Below, piece by piece: positions 1-8,357 of a DNA stretch of 64,000 nucleotides. This stretch comes from Campylobacter sp. (GTDB lineage Bacteria; Campylobacterota; Campylobacteria; Campylobacterales; Campylobacteraceae): contig NZ_JAHZBQ010000001.1 of NCBI RefSeq assembly GCF_019423325.1, positions 1 to 64,000 on the forward strand, given 5' to 3'. Position numbers and translations under genes: made by a program. The notes under the pieces are model-generated. The model was not told the DNA's origin. It saw only the letters and a program-made list of their open reading frames with translations, and did no database searches. The first letter of the stretch is position 1. Every line of letters begins with the position of its first letter.

Positions 1-43
1 GGCTAAAGGTAAGAGGGGTAAAAAATCTAATAAAGAACAATAA

Positions 44-1660
44 GAAAGAATATATGCCGTAAGGGTTAAATTTAACCCCGAGGAATTAAAAAAGGCGCTG
101 ATAGATCCAAATTTAACCACGCAAGAAAAGGTAAATTTGGTGGAACGGGCAAAAGAGCGTATAAAACAAAACATCGATACGAAAGCGATCATCGACTCTA
201 GCCCTCAAAGCGGTTGTGATACGACAATCATAGGGCGTAAAAATTTAAATGCGGGTATAATTCAATACGCTCAAGAGAATAAAAAAGTTGTAGCCGTAGA
301 TAATGTTGACCCCGATTTAGCAAAAATTTAGGCTTTAAGTATCCAAACGAAACAAGGAGGACAATTTATGCCGATGAAATTACACATACCTTAAAAAATC
401 ACGGCAACGAAGCGGCGGAAGCAAAGCGCGGTCAAATAGTGATAACGCGCGACGATATAGCAAACTACATAGACTATGTCGAGAACCCTGACAGGCAGAT
501 TTTATCTCAAACCAAGCAGGGTCTAAAAGCCCTTATAAGCGGGAAACAAAAAGATGGGTATTATGTAGTCGTAGAGGAAGCACAAACCAAAAACAATAGG
601 CTTGCTTTTAAAACAATGTATAAGGTTAAGGGAGATATTAAAGAAAGCTCATTATTCAAAGCGACGGCAGACGCTGAAAACGGCGAACGACTTGCATTTT
701 CGGGTTATGAGCCCGACGCGCAGCGGATCCCGTCGCTCAATGATCCTATTATACCCCAAAACTCCCAAAAAGTAAAGGAACTTCCGCCCGCCGATCTTAG
801 AAAGGCGATAATAAACGCTAAAGACGACAAAGAGCGCCTAGCCATAATAGAAAATCAAAAGGCGGGGATTAGACGAAACATCGATACGAAAGCGATCATC
901 GACGCTAGCTCTCAAAGCGGCAGAGATATGGCGCTTATAGGGAGGGAAAATTTAAACGGCGATATAGTCAAATATGTTTTAGAGAGTAAAAAAACAATCG
1001 CCGTTGATAAATTAGATATTCAAAGAGCGCGGGAGCTAAAATTTAAATATCCGCAAGACGTAAGACGAACTATCGGATCGGATGCGATAACCCACGTTAT
1101 GAATAGGCACGGCGCGAATAGCATTTTAGTAAAAAAGAGCGGACAAAAAGCGGTAAGCCTTGACGATATAGCTAAATGGCAAGAATACGCGGACAATGCA
1201 GACCTAAGAGCGATTTCAAAAGGATAATTCCGGACAAGAAGTCGTCGTAAGCGGCAAACAGATAAATGGATATTATGTAGTTGTAGAGGAGATCAAGAAA
1301 AAGAAAAACGAACTCGCTTTTAAAACAATGTATTTTGAAAAAGGGAGATTAAAAAATAATGAATTTTTTAAAAACCTTGCGCTAGGGACGGATAATAAAT
1401 CCGCTCTTATCCACTCGGATTATGAGCCCGAAGTAAAATTAGACCCTATTAACGCAAGGTCTCATAGCGATAGTATACCACAAAATCTCAAAAATGCATC
1501 AATGGCTCAGTGGCAAAGCGAAATTTCTAAAGCCAAAGACGACTGGGGTGCGCTAAAACGCATGATGGATCAGATCAAACAAAACGAAACGCTAGGGCAA
1601 AACGAAAGAGCTAAACTATACGTAGATATAAGCGAGCGGATGAAAAAGATAGGAAAATAA
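44..1660 (+). pseudogene. Broken tandem-module protein with BECR-like nuclease modules (three reading-frame pieces)
   Basis: Three reading frames carry one continuous protein-like signal. The first piece (44-331) and the second (331-1227) join if one A is added in the A-run near 323-330. The second and third (1223-1660) join if one G is removed near 1222. Joined this way, two copies of a module of about 240 residues appear in tandem: an LRKAI/LKKAL helix, N-I-D-T-K-A-I-I-D, KYPxxxRRTI, a histidine-containing stretch (ITHVMNRHG), DDIAxW/Y, then GYYVVVEE and AFKTMY. The histidine, the GYYVVVE strand and the K-T-M-Y end resemble the phage-associated barnase/EndoU/colicin E5-D/RelE-like nuclease domains, by memory only. 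A third partial module ends at 1660. The 5' part is outside the window. It is either a decayed gene or one with sequencing-level indels. I infer a toxin-like role. Confidence 0.6.
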
Positions 1661-1844
1661 TTCAGGTGCGGGGCTATACCTCGCGCCAATAGCCGTCCCC
1701 TTAACTAGCAAACCGCGCAATCATATCTAAATTTATCAAAAATCCTTCAAATTTAATCTAAAAATACCAAAGAGTGCGTTTTATGGGTAGATTACGCACC
1801 CGCACTTGCGCGAAAATTGCCCTAACTTTCAAAAGGAGAACGTT

Positions 1845-1997
1845 ATGGCAATCACATCTACGGGCTTTCAAGCTCCAGCAACAAAAAGAGATAAGTTTAA
1901 ATTTTACGCCAGTATCATCATTAGATATATAGCTAATCTTATTTTGCATCTGATTTTAATTCTACTAAAGGACTATTTATTGAAAATTTATCAATAA
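1845..1997 (+). CDS. Possible 50-residue single-pass membrane peptide
   Basis: An AAAGGAGA ribosome binding site lies seven bases before the ATG at 1845. The peptide has a short polar N-terminus (residues 1-20) and then an uninterrupted hydrophobic stretch (about 22-43) ending in a basic tail. It sits alone between two remnants of large accessory proteins. Nothing identifies a function. The good ribosome site is the main reason to keep it; it could equally be the fragment of a larger lost gene. Confidence 0.3.
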   Translation: MAITSTGFQAPATKRDKFKFYASIIIRYIANLILHLILILLKDYLLKIYQ

Positions 1998-2401
1998 AAT
2001 TTTGTTTAAGAGCCAGTGACATCATGTCCATGTCGATTATCGTAAGCTATTTACAAAATTTTATGGCTTATTGGAATACAGCTATTGAAGATAGCAGTAG
2101 TATATTTCACAAAATAGCGTCTGCAGCGCATTATGATAAAATTTCAGGTAAGCTTTCGATATCAAAAGGCGTCATACACTCAGCTTATAAATTGGCATTG
2201 CCTAATAGGTTTTGCCGATTCGTAGCGCTTAATATCTATTCTATAGCTTTCGTTAATACCTCACTTATAAAATACCCGACTGCGTTGGACTAGAGGTGGC
2301 TACCAAATTATAACGTAGCACAAGAACACAGCGTTATTAAATTTAAAATGGAATTCCATGGGGGTTGGAATTATTGTGTCTAAGCTTAAGCTGCGAGAAT
2401 T
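1998..2401. other. Region without a convincing gene between two accessory-protein remnants
   Basis: An open frame at 2024-2293 (89 codons, plus strand) has no ribosome site and no recognisable motif; I treat it as chance or remnant coding. A perfect palindrome ATGGAATTCCAT lies at 2348-2359. The frame of the downstream 988-residue protein has a stop at 2387-2389, so that protein cannot extend upstream without a frame change. Nothing else is visible. Confidence 0.4.
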
Positions 2402-5368
2402 TTGAATTGTATGGCTGGCGAGCTAGGACTTCGTGCATTAGGCGCAGGAGCGGACGCACTAGGCTTTGATAATGCAAGCAAGAGCTTAAAAGATACCGCA
2501 GACGATCTAGGGCAAACCTTTTCTCAAAGCGCGGAGGCAGTAGGACAAACGGGAGGTGCAGGCACTACCCGCATAATAGGACGAGGATTAAAAAACTTCG
2601 TAACGGGTCAAGCTGCAGCCAATCAAAAGCTAGCTAGAGGCATTAATAACGTTTTAGCAGATACCGCAGATTTTTACGGAGCGGACAGGGCTAGGGATTT
2701 CTTTCGCGAGAACTCAAATTTAGCAAGCTCAGCGATAAATAAAATTGAAAACTTCGGCGATAACGATATGAAAGGTTGGCAAGCAGCAGGCGAGATAGCA
2801 GATGCTACTGCACTAGCTCCTGCGATGCTAGGGCATAGCGCAAAGGCCGCCCGCTTAGCAAAAGCATTAGGCGCTAGCCAAAAGGTAGCTACTCGCATCG
2901 GCAATGCCGTGGGATCTGCGGCAAACGGCGCGATAATGGGAGGATTTACCGGAGGGGCTAGAGCTTACGGACAGCCTAAGCCCGATCTAAAGCAAGCGGG
3001 GCTTGAAAGCACTATCTGGGGTGGGGCAAATGCTATTTTAGGCGGACTTAGCCGCGCTCCGATTTTAGCTAAAGGGGTGCTAGGCAAAGCAAGCGAACAA
3101 ACGCAAAAAGCAGCGCAAGGCTTGGACTACCAAAATCTAAGAGAGGGCGTCCCGACGCCCGCTGGGACGACCGCTCCGCAAACGCGGGCGGATGGCGAAT
3201 TATTAAGCCCTCCATTAAGCAGCGACCAATCGGCGCGCCTCAACCGATACTCCGATACTTCTCGGACAATGGCTGCCGCAGATAATGCGGGGTCGGTCAC
3301 TGATAAAACTATTATGCCACAAAATTTTGAAGCGGCGGCTGAGGCGTCCAACTCTCAACATAAGCAACAAGTGCTCGGGGCGCAAATGAATACCGGCAAG
3401 GAGCATTTTTCGCCGACCGATAACACTATTATACCACAAAGCTCTGTCGCAGAGGGAATTTTAAATAATCCTAATCTTTTCGGACTTGACGAAAACGTGA
3501 TAAAGGCCATTCGCTCAGAGCTTGAGGAAGCGGCAGGGATTGCTCCAAAAAAGATGAACGAAGCAGCAAAAGGGGCGGATAAGGCAGAGACCGCAGCAGC
3601 GCAAGCGCCTAATCCGTTTTTAGATGAGATTTTAAGAGTTACAAACCCTGCTAATAATAACGCGTATTTAGATCAGATCTTAGCAATTACTAATCCTAAA
3701 GCCATACAAAAAGAGAAGCGCGGCATCTACAACGTCGCGTATAACGGCAAAAACTCAACTTCGGTTTATCCGGATATAGACTTTGTAGAAAACGCGGTGA
3801 AGCTAGAACAAGGCAGCAAAAAGCGCGGAGGCGCAGCTCATATTCAAAAGCATTTTGAAAAAGACGCAAAAGGCTATGTAACACCTGCGGAGATGACGCA
3901 GATCGGCGATCGTATGCGCGAATATACGGCTAAATTTAAAAAGCCTTATATTGACGCGGGCGGCGGCAGACTTTACGAATGGCAAGATAAAGATGGGGTA
4001 AAATTTAGAGTAGTAGTTTATGACGGAGGGGTGGGGTCTACAACCCACATTACTACAACCCCCGTCAATGAAAGAATTATATCGTTTTACTCTGATAGAA
4101 ATCTTAAAAAGCCTATGGAGTTTAAAACTCCCGCACTTCGTGAAGCGGATGAAGCGATTAGGGGTGGGGACACACTCTCTAGCCTAAGCACCCCACAAGC
4201 GATGAGAAATCAAGGGCTAGACACCGCTACGGATATTATACCACAAAACGGCGAGAATATGATTAAAGGTTTTAGCTCTAGCGCAATCCCTGCTAATATC
4301 GCAAGCGCTGGAGCCGGAGCAGCCACAGGTGCAGCGCTAGATGATAAAAATAGAGCAAGAGGCGCTTTTATCGGAGCGTTGGGCGGGCTTGGGCTAGTAA
4401 ATGCACCCTCTTTGGTTTCAAAGCTAAAAGGAGGCGCTAAGGTAGGCGAGATAGCGCAGGATATAGAAGCTGCGGCAAAAGATAAGCCTAGCATCTTAAG
4501 CAATATGCGCTCCTATCTTAAAGCCGTAGGAGCAAACTCCGCTTCAGAGCTAAAGGATTTAAGCGGCAAGGATATAGGGCTAAGCTACGCAAGGCAAATG
4601 GCAAGCGAGCATATCAATAAAGAGTTTAAAAATATCGCTTATGAAATTTTATCCGGCTCTCAAAGCTTAGCGCAGAATTTAAAAAATGGCGCTATTAATG
4701 CAGCTCGCTTTGCAAGGCGCACACTAAGCGAAACCAAAGGCGCGGATTATCTTTTGCGAAACGATGAGCTATTTAGCGCCAAAAGCGCATATAGCGCTAA
4801 AATGGAAAATCTACAATCCGCGCTTAGTGGATTAGACGACGCAGATCGCGTAGCTATGCATGAATATATGGTGGGTGAAGGAAATGCCATTAAGCCTGAG
4901 CTAAAGCCACTAGCAGACGCGCTAAGACGTCAGATTGACGATATGAGTGCTAAGCTCGTAGATCTAGGCGTTTTAGATAAGGCTAGCAGAGACGCGCTAG
5001 CGGGGCAATATCTTGCTCGCTCTTATGAAAAGCATCTAAAAGATCGCATCAATTCAGTGTTTTCAAGCGGCAAAAAGGTAGATGAAATTCACAGCAGAGG
5101 CTTTGCGTTTAAAGAGTTTAAAGATAGGGAAGCGATGGATAAGTTTCTATCTAAAAACCCGCAGATTGCAAAGTCTATGGATCAGGCTTACAATAAAGGC
5201 GGCGTGCGCGTAGTAGAAAAGCCTAATGGTAAAATTGAGCTTTGGAGGGATTATACCAAAGATGAGCGTTCGGCTATGGGGGAGATAAAAAAGATTAGCT
5301 TTTTATCTCATTTACCTCACATAGTAGCCAGCCAAACGGCACGCACCCCGCTTTTATTTGGTCTTTAA
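2402..5368 (+). CDS. Large modular phage/ICE-type polyvalent protein with a BECR-like nuclease module, truncated at both ends
   Basis: This is a 988-residue open frame. It opens abruptly at TTG (ATG at 2411) just after an in-frame stop, and its N-terminus already looks internal: Gly/Ala-rich segments around residues 165-240 resemble the glycine-zipper surfaces of delivered proteins. Residues 439-575 form a compact module (GGAAHIQKH, FRVVVYDGG, then ITTTPVNERIISFYSD) that reads like a barnase/colicin-type RNase fold with a candidate catalytic His. Residues 640-690 are again Gly/Ala-rich. The end (about 790-965) is helical and carries W-R-D-Y-T-K-D-E-R-S-A-M-G-E-I, a signature I associate with large polyvalent proteins of phages and conjugative elements. 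The frame runs out inside the 3' end of csm5, so the C-terminus is probably lost. Confidence is high that it is coding, low on detailed function. Confidence 0.6.
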   Translation: MNCMAGELGLRALGAGADALGFDNASKSLKDTADDLGQTFSQSAEAVGQTGGAGTTRIIGRGLKNFVTGQAAANQKLARGINNVLADTADFYGADRARDFFRENSNLASSAINKIENFGDNDMKGWQAAGEIADATALAPAMLGHSAKAARLAKALGASQKVATRIGNAVGSAANGAIMGGFTGGARAYGQPKPDLKQAGLESTIWGGANAILGGLSRAPILAKGVLGKASEQTQKAAQGLDYQNLREGVPTPAGTTAPQTRADGELLSPPLSSDQSARLNRYSDTSRTMAAADNAGSVTDKTIMPQNFEAAAEASNSQHKQQVLGAQMNTGKEHFSPTDNTIIPQSSVAEGILNNPNLFGLDENVIKAIRSELEEAAGIAPKKMNEAAKGADKAETAAAQAPNPFLDEILRVTNPANNNAYLDQILAITNPKAIQKEKRGIYNVAYNGKNSTSVYPDIDFVENAVKLEQGSKKRGGAAHIQKHFEKDAKGYVTPAEMTQIGDRMREYTAKFKKPYIDAGGGRLYEWQDKDGVKFRVVVYDGGVGSTTHITTTPVNERIISFYSDRNLKKPMEFKTPALREADEAIRGGDTLSSLSTPQAMRNQGLDTATDIIPQNGENMIKGFSSSAIPANIASAGAGAATGAALDDKNRARGAFIGALGGLGLVNAPSLVSKLKGGAKVGEIAQDIEAAAKDKPSILSNMRSYLKAVGANSASELKDLSGKDIGLSYARQMASEHINKEFKNIAYEILSGSQSLAQNLKNGAINAARFARRTLSETKGADYLLRNDELFSAKSAYSAKMENLQSALSGLDDADRVAMHEYMVGEGNAIKPELKPLADALRRQIDDMSAKLVDLGVLDKASRDALAGQYLARSYEKHLKDRINSVFSSGKKVDEIHSRGFAFKEFKDREAMDKFLSKNPQIAKSMDQAYNKGGVRVVEKPNGKIELWRDYTKDERSAMGEIKKISFLSHLPHIVASQTARTPLLFGL

Positions 5369-6414
5369 CCTTTGCAAGCCATGTCGTAGTTTCGGCTTCT
5401 TTTATGATAGGATTTTTACCGACGCCTTGCTTTATGCTAATTTCTCTTTCGCCCTCTATCGTTACGGCGCGTGCGCCGCTATGTCTACCTACGCGAAGTA
5501 AGAATTGATTTGGCGCCAAATTGCTTCTACCAAAATCCTTGTAGCTTTTATAAAATTTTTCACTCAAGCATTCGAGCACTCCGTCGTCATTAAATAAAGA
5601 GCGAAATATCGGCTCATAGTGATCGTTGCAAGCTTTGATTAGGCGATTAATATCTAGGAGTTTTTCCGTAGAATTTTGCTTAATGCTTAAAGGAATTTCG
5701 CATGTCACGTTTGAGACTATAGCTTCTAAGCGGGTACTTAGCGAATCATTGTATTTTATATCATCATTTTTAAGTTCTCGTTTGACGTTTGCGGTGGAAT
5801 AAATTTTACTTGCCAAACCACCGCTATCGCTAATGAGTAGATTTTTAAATGGATTTCCGTCGCTCGGACTTAGTAAAAGATCGCGCAACGTCATAGTACT
5901 TTACTCCTTCTTTTACTAATAGCTCTTGGTATGCTGTAGAAATCGCTCCTTTTAAACTACTGCAGGTTAGGATCGCCGAATCCCTTTTTTGATTTTTATT
6001 CGATACGCATTTATAAATTTCAAGTTGATTTATTACGTTATTTTTGCCATTTTCTTTTTGAACTACCTTGCCAATTTTATCGTAATATTCTTGCGCGGCA
6101 TTCGGGCTTACTTTTACGATTTTATAGGCTACTTGCCTTCCTTGTTTTTTATGCGCGAATATAAAATTTTGCATTTTAATAAGCCCATTTTCATCAGACA
6201 CTTCCACTAGATTGTGGAATTTTTCCCTATCCGTTTCGGATAGAATTTCATATAGAGCCATTGTGTCAAATTCATAAAGTGCATCTATCTCTTTTCCGCT
6301 CGGTTGTAGAATTTTTTCTATTACATATCCGGTCGGTTCATAAATTTCGCCGCTTCCGATATGCACGGGGCTTAGAATTTTAATTTTTAATTTATAGTGT
6401 TTTACAAAGCTCAT
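5295..6414 (-). pseudogene. csm5: Csm5, type III-A RAMP subunit, split by a frameshift
   Basis: Two minus-strand frames carry the halves of Csm5. 6414-5845 gives the N-terminal half, with the RAMP start L-S-P-V-H-I-G-S-G and the G-A-I-S-T-A-Y-Q segment. 5894-5295 gives the C-terminal half, with N-P-F-K-N-L, RVGRHSGARAVT and a C-terminal F-G-W. They overlap at 5845-5894 in a +1 relation near 5885-5895, where no long homopolymer is present. Csm5 caps the crRNA 3' end in the Csm complex, so a real frameshift should impair the complex. The start overlaps the end of csm4 by 23 bases. The 3' end overlaps the converging 988-residue ORF, which marks the junction with accessory DNA. A sequencing error is the main alternative. 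Confidence 0.75.
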
Positions 6415-7297
6415 TTCCGCTCCATTTCGTAGGCATTAAAATAGCGTATCCTTGTTGCACGCTTTTTTTGTAGGTTGAAGCACCGTGAATGCTTTTACCG
6501 ATAAATTGTATATTGCTTTCGTCTTCTAGCGCTATTAGGGCTGACGTTTGTGCCATTAATACGGGTTTTTTAGTCACATCTGACGATGAAGCCAGATCTC
6601 CGCCATGCTTTCCGAACCTAGTAAATGGCTCGTAAAAGCACTTCTTGATAACCAAATCGGATCCTTGTAAAACAAAAGGGCTGAGCGCCATAAAGATTTT
6701 ACTTGCAGGCGTATTTAAATTTTCAAATTTATCGATCTTAAATCGCCCTTTGCCAATACTTGCCTTTTTTCCGTAGCCGCATTCTCCTATATCATGCATG
6801 ACAGCTTTTAATTCCTCTTGGCTAAAAGCATTTTCATCAATTAAAAAATATATATCAAGTGGCGGCAATGCGGTCTCGATTAGTGCAAACGGAGCGAATT
6901 CATCGGCATCGGTAGTAAAAGTAGCGTAGTTAATAGAATTCTTCATTGTGGCGTTTTGTTTGATTTTTGACTCTATTTCATCGCCTGCTAGGGCGTTTTG
7001 AAATTTGCCTTCGGCAAAATCGTCCGCTTTGAGCCAAATCTTTTTTCTTATAGCTTTCTTATCGATATTTTTTCCAAAAACGCTAAGCGGCAAGCAAGGC
7101 TTTGGCAAAAAACCTGATAAAAATCCATCGGAAGCGATCAAAAACGGCTCTTTATCATAATTTTCAAGAAGGCTTTCCAATCTTGCTTCGCCGTATCTAT
7201 ATCTTATTGCCCAACAAATTTGCCCCCATAAGGTATCGCCTTTTAGCGAGGTTGCAAAAGACGACGTGGGCGTAATCGTGGTTTTAAGGAGCTTCAT
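6392..7297 (-). CDS. csm4: Csm4, type III-A RAMP subunit that caps the crRNA 5' handle
   Basis: About 301 residues. The N-terminus T-S-S-F-A-T-S-L-K-G-D-T-L-W-G-Q-I is the standard Csm4/Cas5-like opening, followed by a glycine-rich turn (G-Y-G-K-K-A-S-I-G-K-G-R-F) and a C-terminal S-I-H-G-A-S-T-Y-K. Csm4 binds the 8-nt crRNA handle and contacts Cas10. I start at the ATG at 7297 rather than the one at 7309, because it forms the ATGA overlap with the csm3 stop and the other junctions in this operon are equally tight. The length is normal for the family and no defect is visible. Confidence 0.85.
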   Translation of the reverse strand: MKLLKTTITPTSSFATSLKGDTLWGQICWAIRYRYGEARLESLLENYDKEPFLIASDGFLSGFLPKPCLPLSVFGKNIDKKAIRKKIWLKADDFAEGKFQNALAGDEIESKIKQNATMKNSINYATFTTDADEFAPFALIETALPPLDIYFLIDENAFSQEELKAVMHDIGECGYGKKASIGKGRFKIDKFENLNTPASKIFMALSPFVLQGSDLVIKKCFYEPFTRFGKHGGDLASSSDVTKKPVLMAQTSALIALEDESNIQFIGKSIHGASTYKKSVQQGYAILMPTKWSGNELCKTL

Positions 7298-7938
7298 TTT
7301 TCGACCCATTCGTCTTTGTTGCTAAATTCCACTCTTCCATATCCGCGAGAACCGCTACCGCCCAAATAATCATTTTCCAATAAATTTAAACCGCGCTTGA
7401 TAAGCTTTTTAAAATCATCGATATTATCGCCTTCTAATACTTTGATTTTAAAATCGTAGCAAAATTTAATTCCTTCAGGTACTCGCTCGCTTTGACGCGG
7501 ATGTTTGGCGGTACCTTTTTGTCGGTCGATTATGTTTTCATATTTTGCTTCGCTTAAAATTTTATCTTCACTCTCGAGGCTTATTCGGCAGTCGCTAAAA
7601 CTAATTCTAGTGATGCCAAATTTATTTTCTTTGACATCGCTGTCCCCAAATAGCTTTAATAGAATTTCTGCAGATTTTCTATCTTTGGCTCTTTCTATAT
7701 TTTTATAAGAAAATGGTGCACCTTTTTTATCTTGATCTAGTCCTACCAATCCCAAGTCCCATTCAAGCAGGCTTCTAATTTTGCCTTTGAGCGAGCTAGC
7801 TGGTATATAAGGCCTGCCAGAATTGGCGTCTTTTATAACTTGATTATCTATGCCGCCGATTTTCATAACGTCATCGCCACCGCCTATGTGAAGTCCACTT
7901 AAAAGCCTAATATCGCCTTTTAAAGAGTAAATTTTCAT
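7294..7938 (-). CDS. csm3: Csm3, type III-A backbone RAMP and target-RNA nuclease
   Basis: 214 residues, the usual Csm3 size. It begins with a RAMP strand (LLSGLHIGGG), then G-G-I-D-N with Asp31 at the place of the catalytic aspartate that cuts target RNA at 6-nt steps. Next come IPASSLKGKIR and, near the end, the glycine-rich loop G-G-S-G-S-R-G-Y-G-R-V. All landmarks of an active subunit are present. It overlaps csm2 by four bases and csm4 by four bases, indicating translational coupling. Confidence 0.9.
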   Translation of the reverse strand: MKIYSLKGDIRLLSGLHIGGGDDVMKIGGIDNQVIKDANSGRPYIPASSLKGKIRSLLEWDLGLVGLDQDKKGAPFSYKNIERAKDRKSAEILLKLFGDSDVKENKFGITRISFSDCRISLESEDKILSEAKYENIIDRQKGTAKHPRQSERVPEGIKFCYDFKIKVLEGDNIDDFKKLIKRGLNLLENDYLGGSGSRGYGRVEFSNKDEWVEK

Positions 7939-8357
7939 CTTTCTTCCTTATCTTTACTAAATCCTAAAACCGCTTCAAAAAACAGTTTAAACACCTCGAG
8001 CTTTTCTACGCTATCTACCTGCGAAACACAGTCTTTTATAAATTCTACAAAGTTTTTACTTACATTCTTTCTGCTTGAAGCATAGGCTACTTTGGAATTT
8101 AGCATCTTCACAAATGGCAAAATTTCGGCGGAATTTTTAGTTTTTGCTTTTTCGCATAGATCCAGCACGTAGTCGTAAAATCTTCTGATTTGCGATTGAC
8201 TAGTTCTAATACTATTCGCCGTTTTCTTCGCGGTTTCATTAAAAAGTTCGCCGTCTTTGATATAATCTAACGTGATCTTTTCATATAAAATTCCAGACTT
8301 ATCGGCTTTGGAATCGTCGTAGCTTTTGCGTTGTTGGCCGTTATGGGCGTAGTTCAT
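7935..8357 (-). CDS. csm2: Csm2, small subunit of the type III-A complex
   Basis: 140 residues, mostly helical after a polar N-terminus. I-R-T-S-Q-S-Q-I-R-R-F-Y near residue 50 is the best-conserved Csm2 segment, and the basic KVAYASSRKN region fits the crRNA-target duplex contact surface. The start has AGGAGAG upstream and overlaps the cas10 stop by four bases. The identification rests on position and size as well as sequence, because Csm2 proteins are poorly conserved. Confidence 0.85.
   Translation of the reverse strand: MNYAHNGQQRKSYDDSKADKSGILYEKITLDYIKDGELFNETAKKTANSIRTSQSQIRRFYDYVLDLCEKAKTKNSAEILPFVKMLNSKVAYASSRKNVSKNFVEFIKDCVSQVDSVEKLEVFKLFFEAVLGFSKDKEER

Larger units (their letters stand above)
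739..4249 (+). repeat. Five dispersed copies of an I-I-P-Q-N linker motif
   Basis: The peptide D-x-(T/I)-I-P-Q-(N/S) recurs at 739-762, 1469-1486, 3302-3325, 3419-3442 and 4232-4249, in two different ORFs. The DNA is also conserved, around TATTATACCACAAAA. Each copy lies between modules: after the nuclease-like unit in the first two, and either side of the central part of the 988-residue protein in the others. This is what a module boundary, a processing site or a recombination site for domain shuffling would look like. The observation is direct; the role is inferred. Confidence 0.7.

Noticed and set aside
1774..1799. GTGCGT...ACGCAC inverted repeat as a terminator
   Set aside because: Only six base pairs with a 14-base loop and no T-run.
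2024..2293. 89-codon open frame as a gene
   Set aside because: No ribosome site, no recognisable motif, and it lies among remnants; kept only as a remark.
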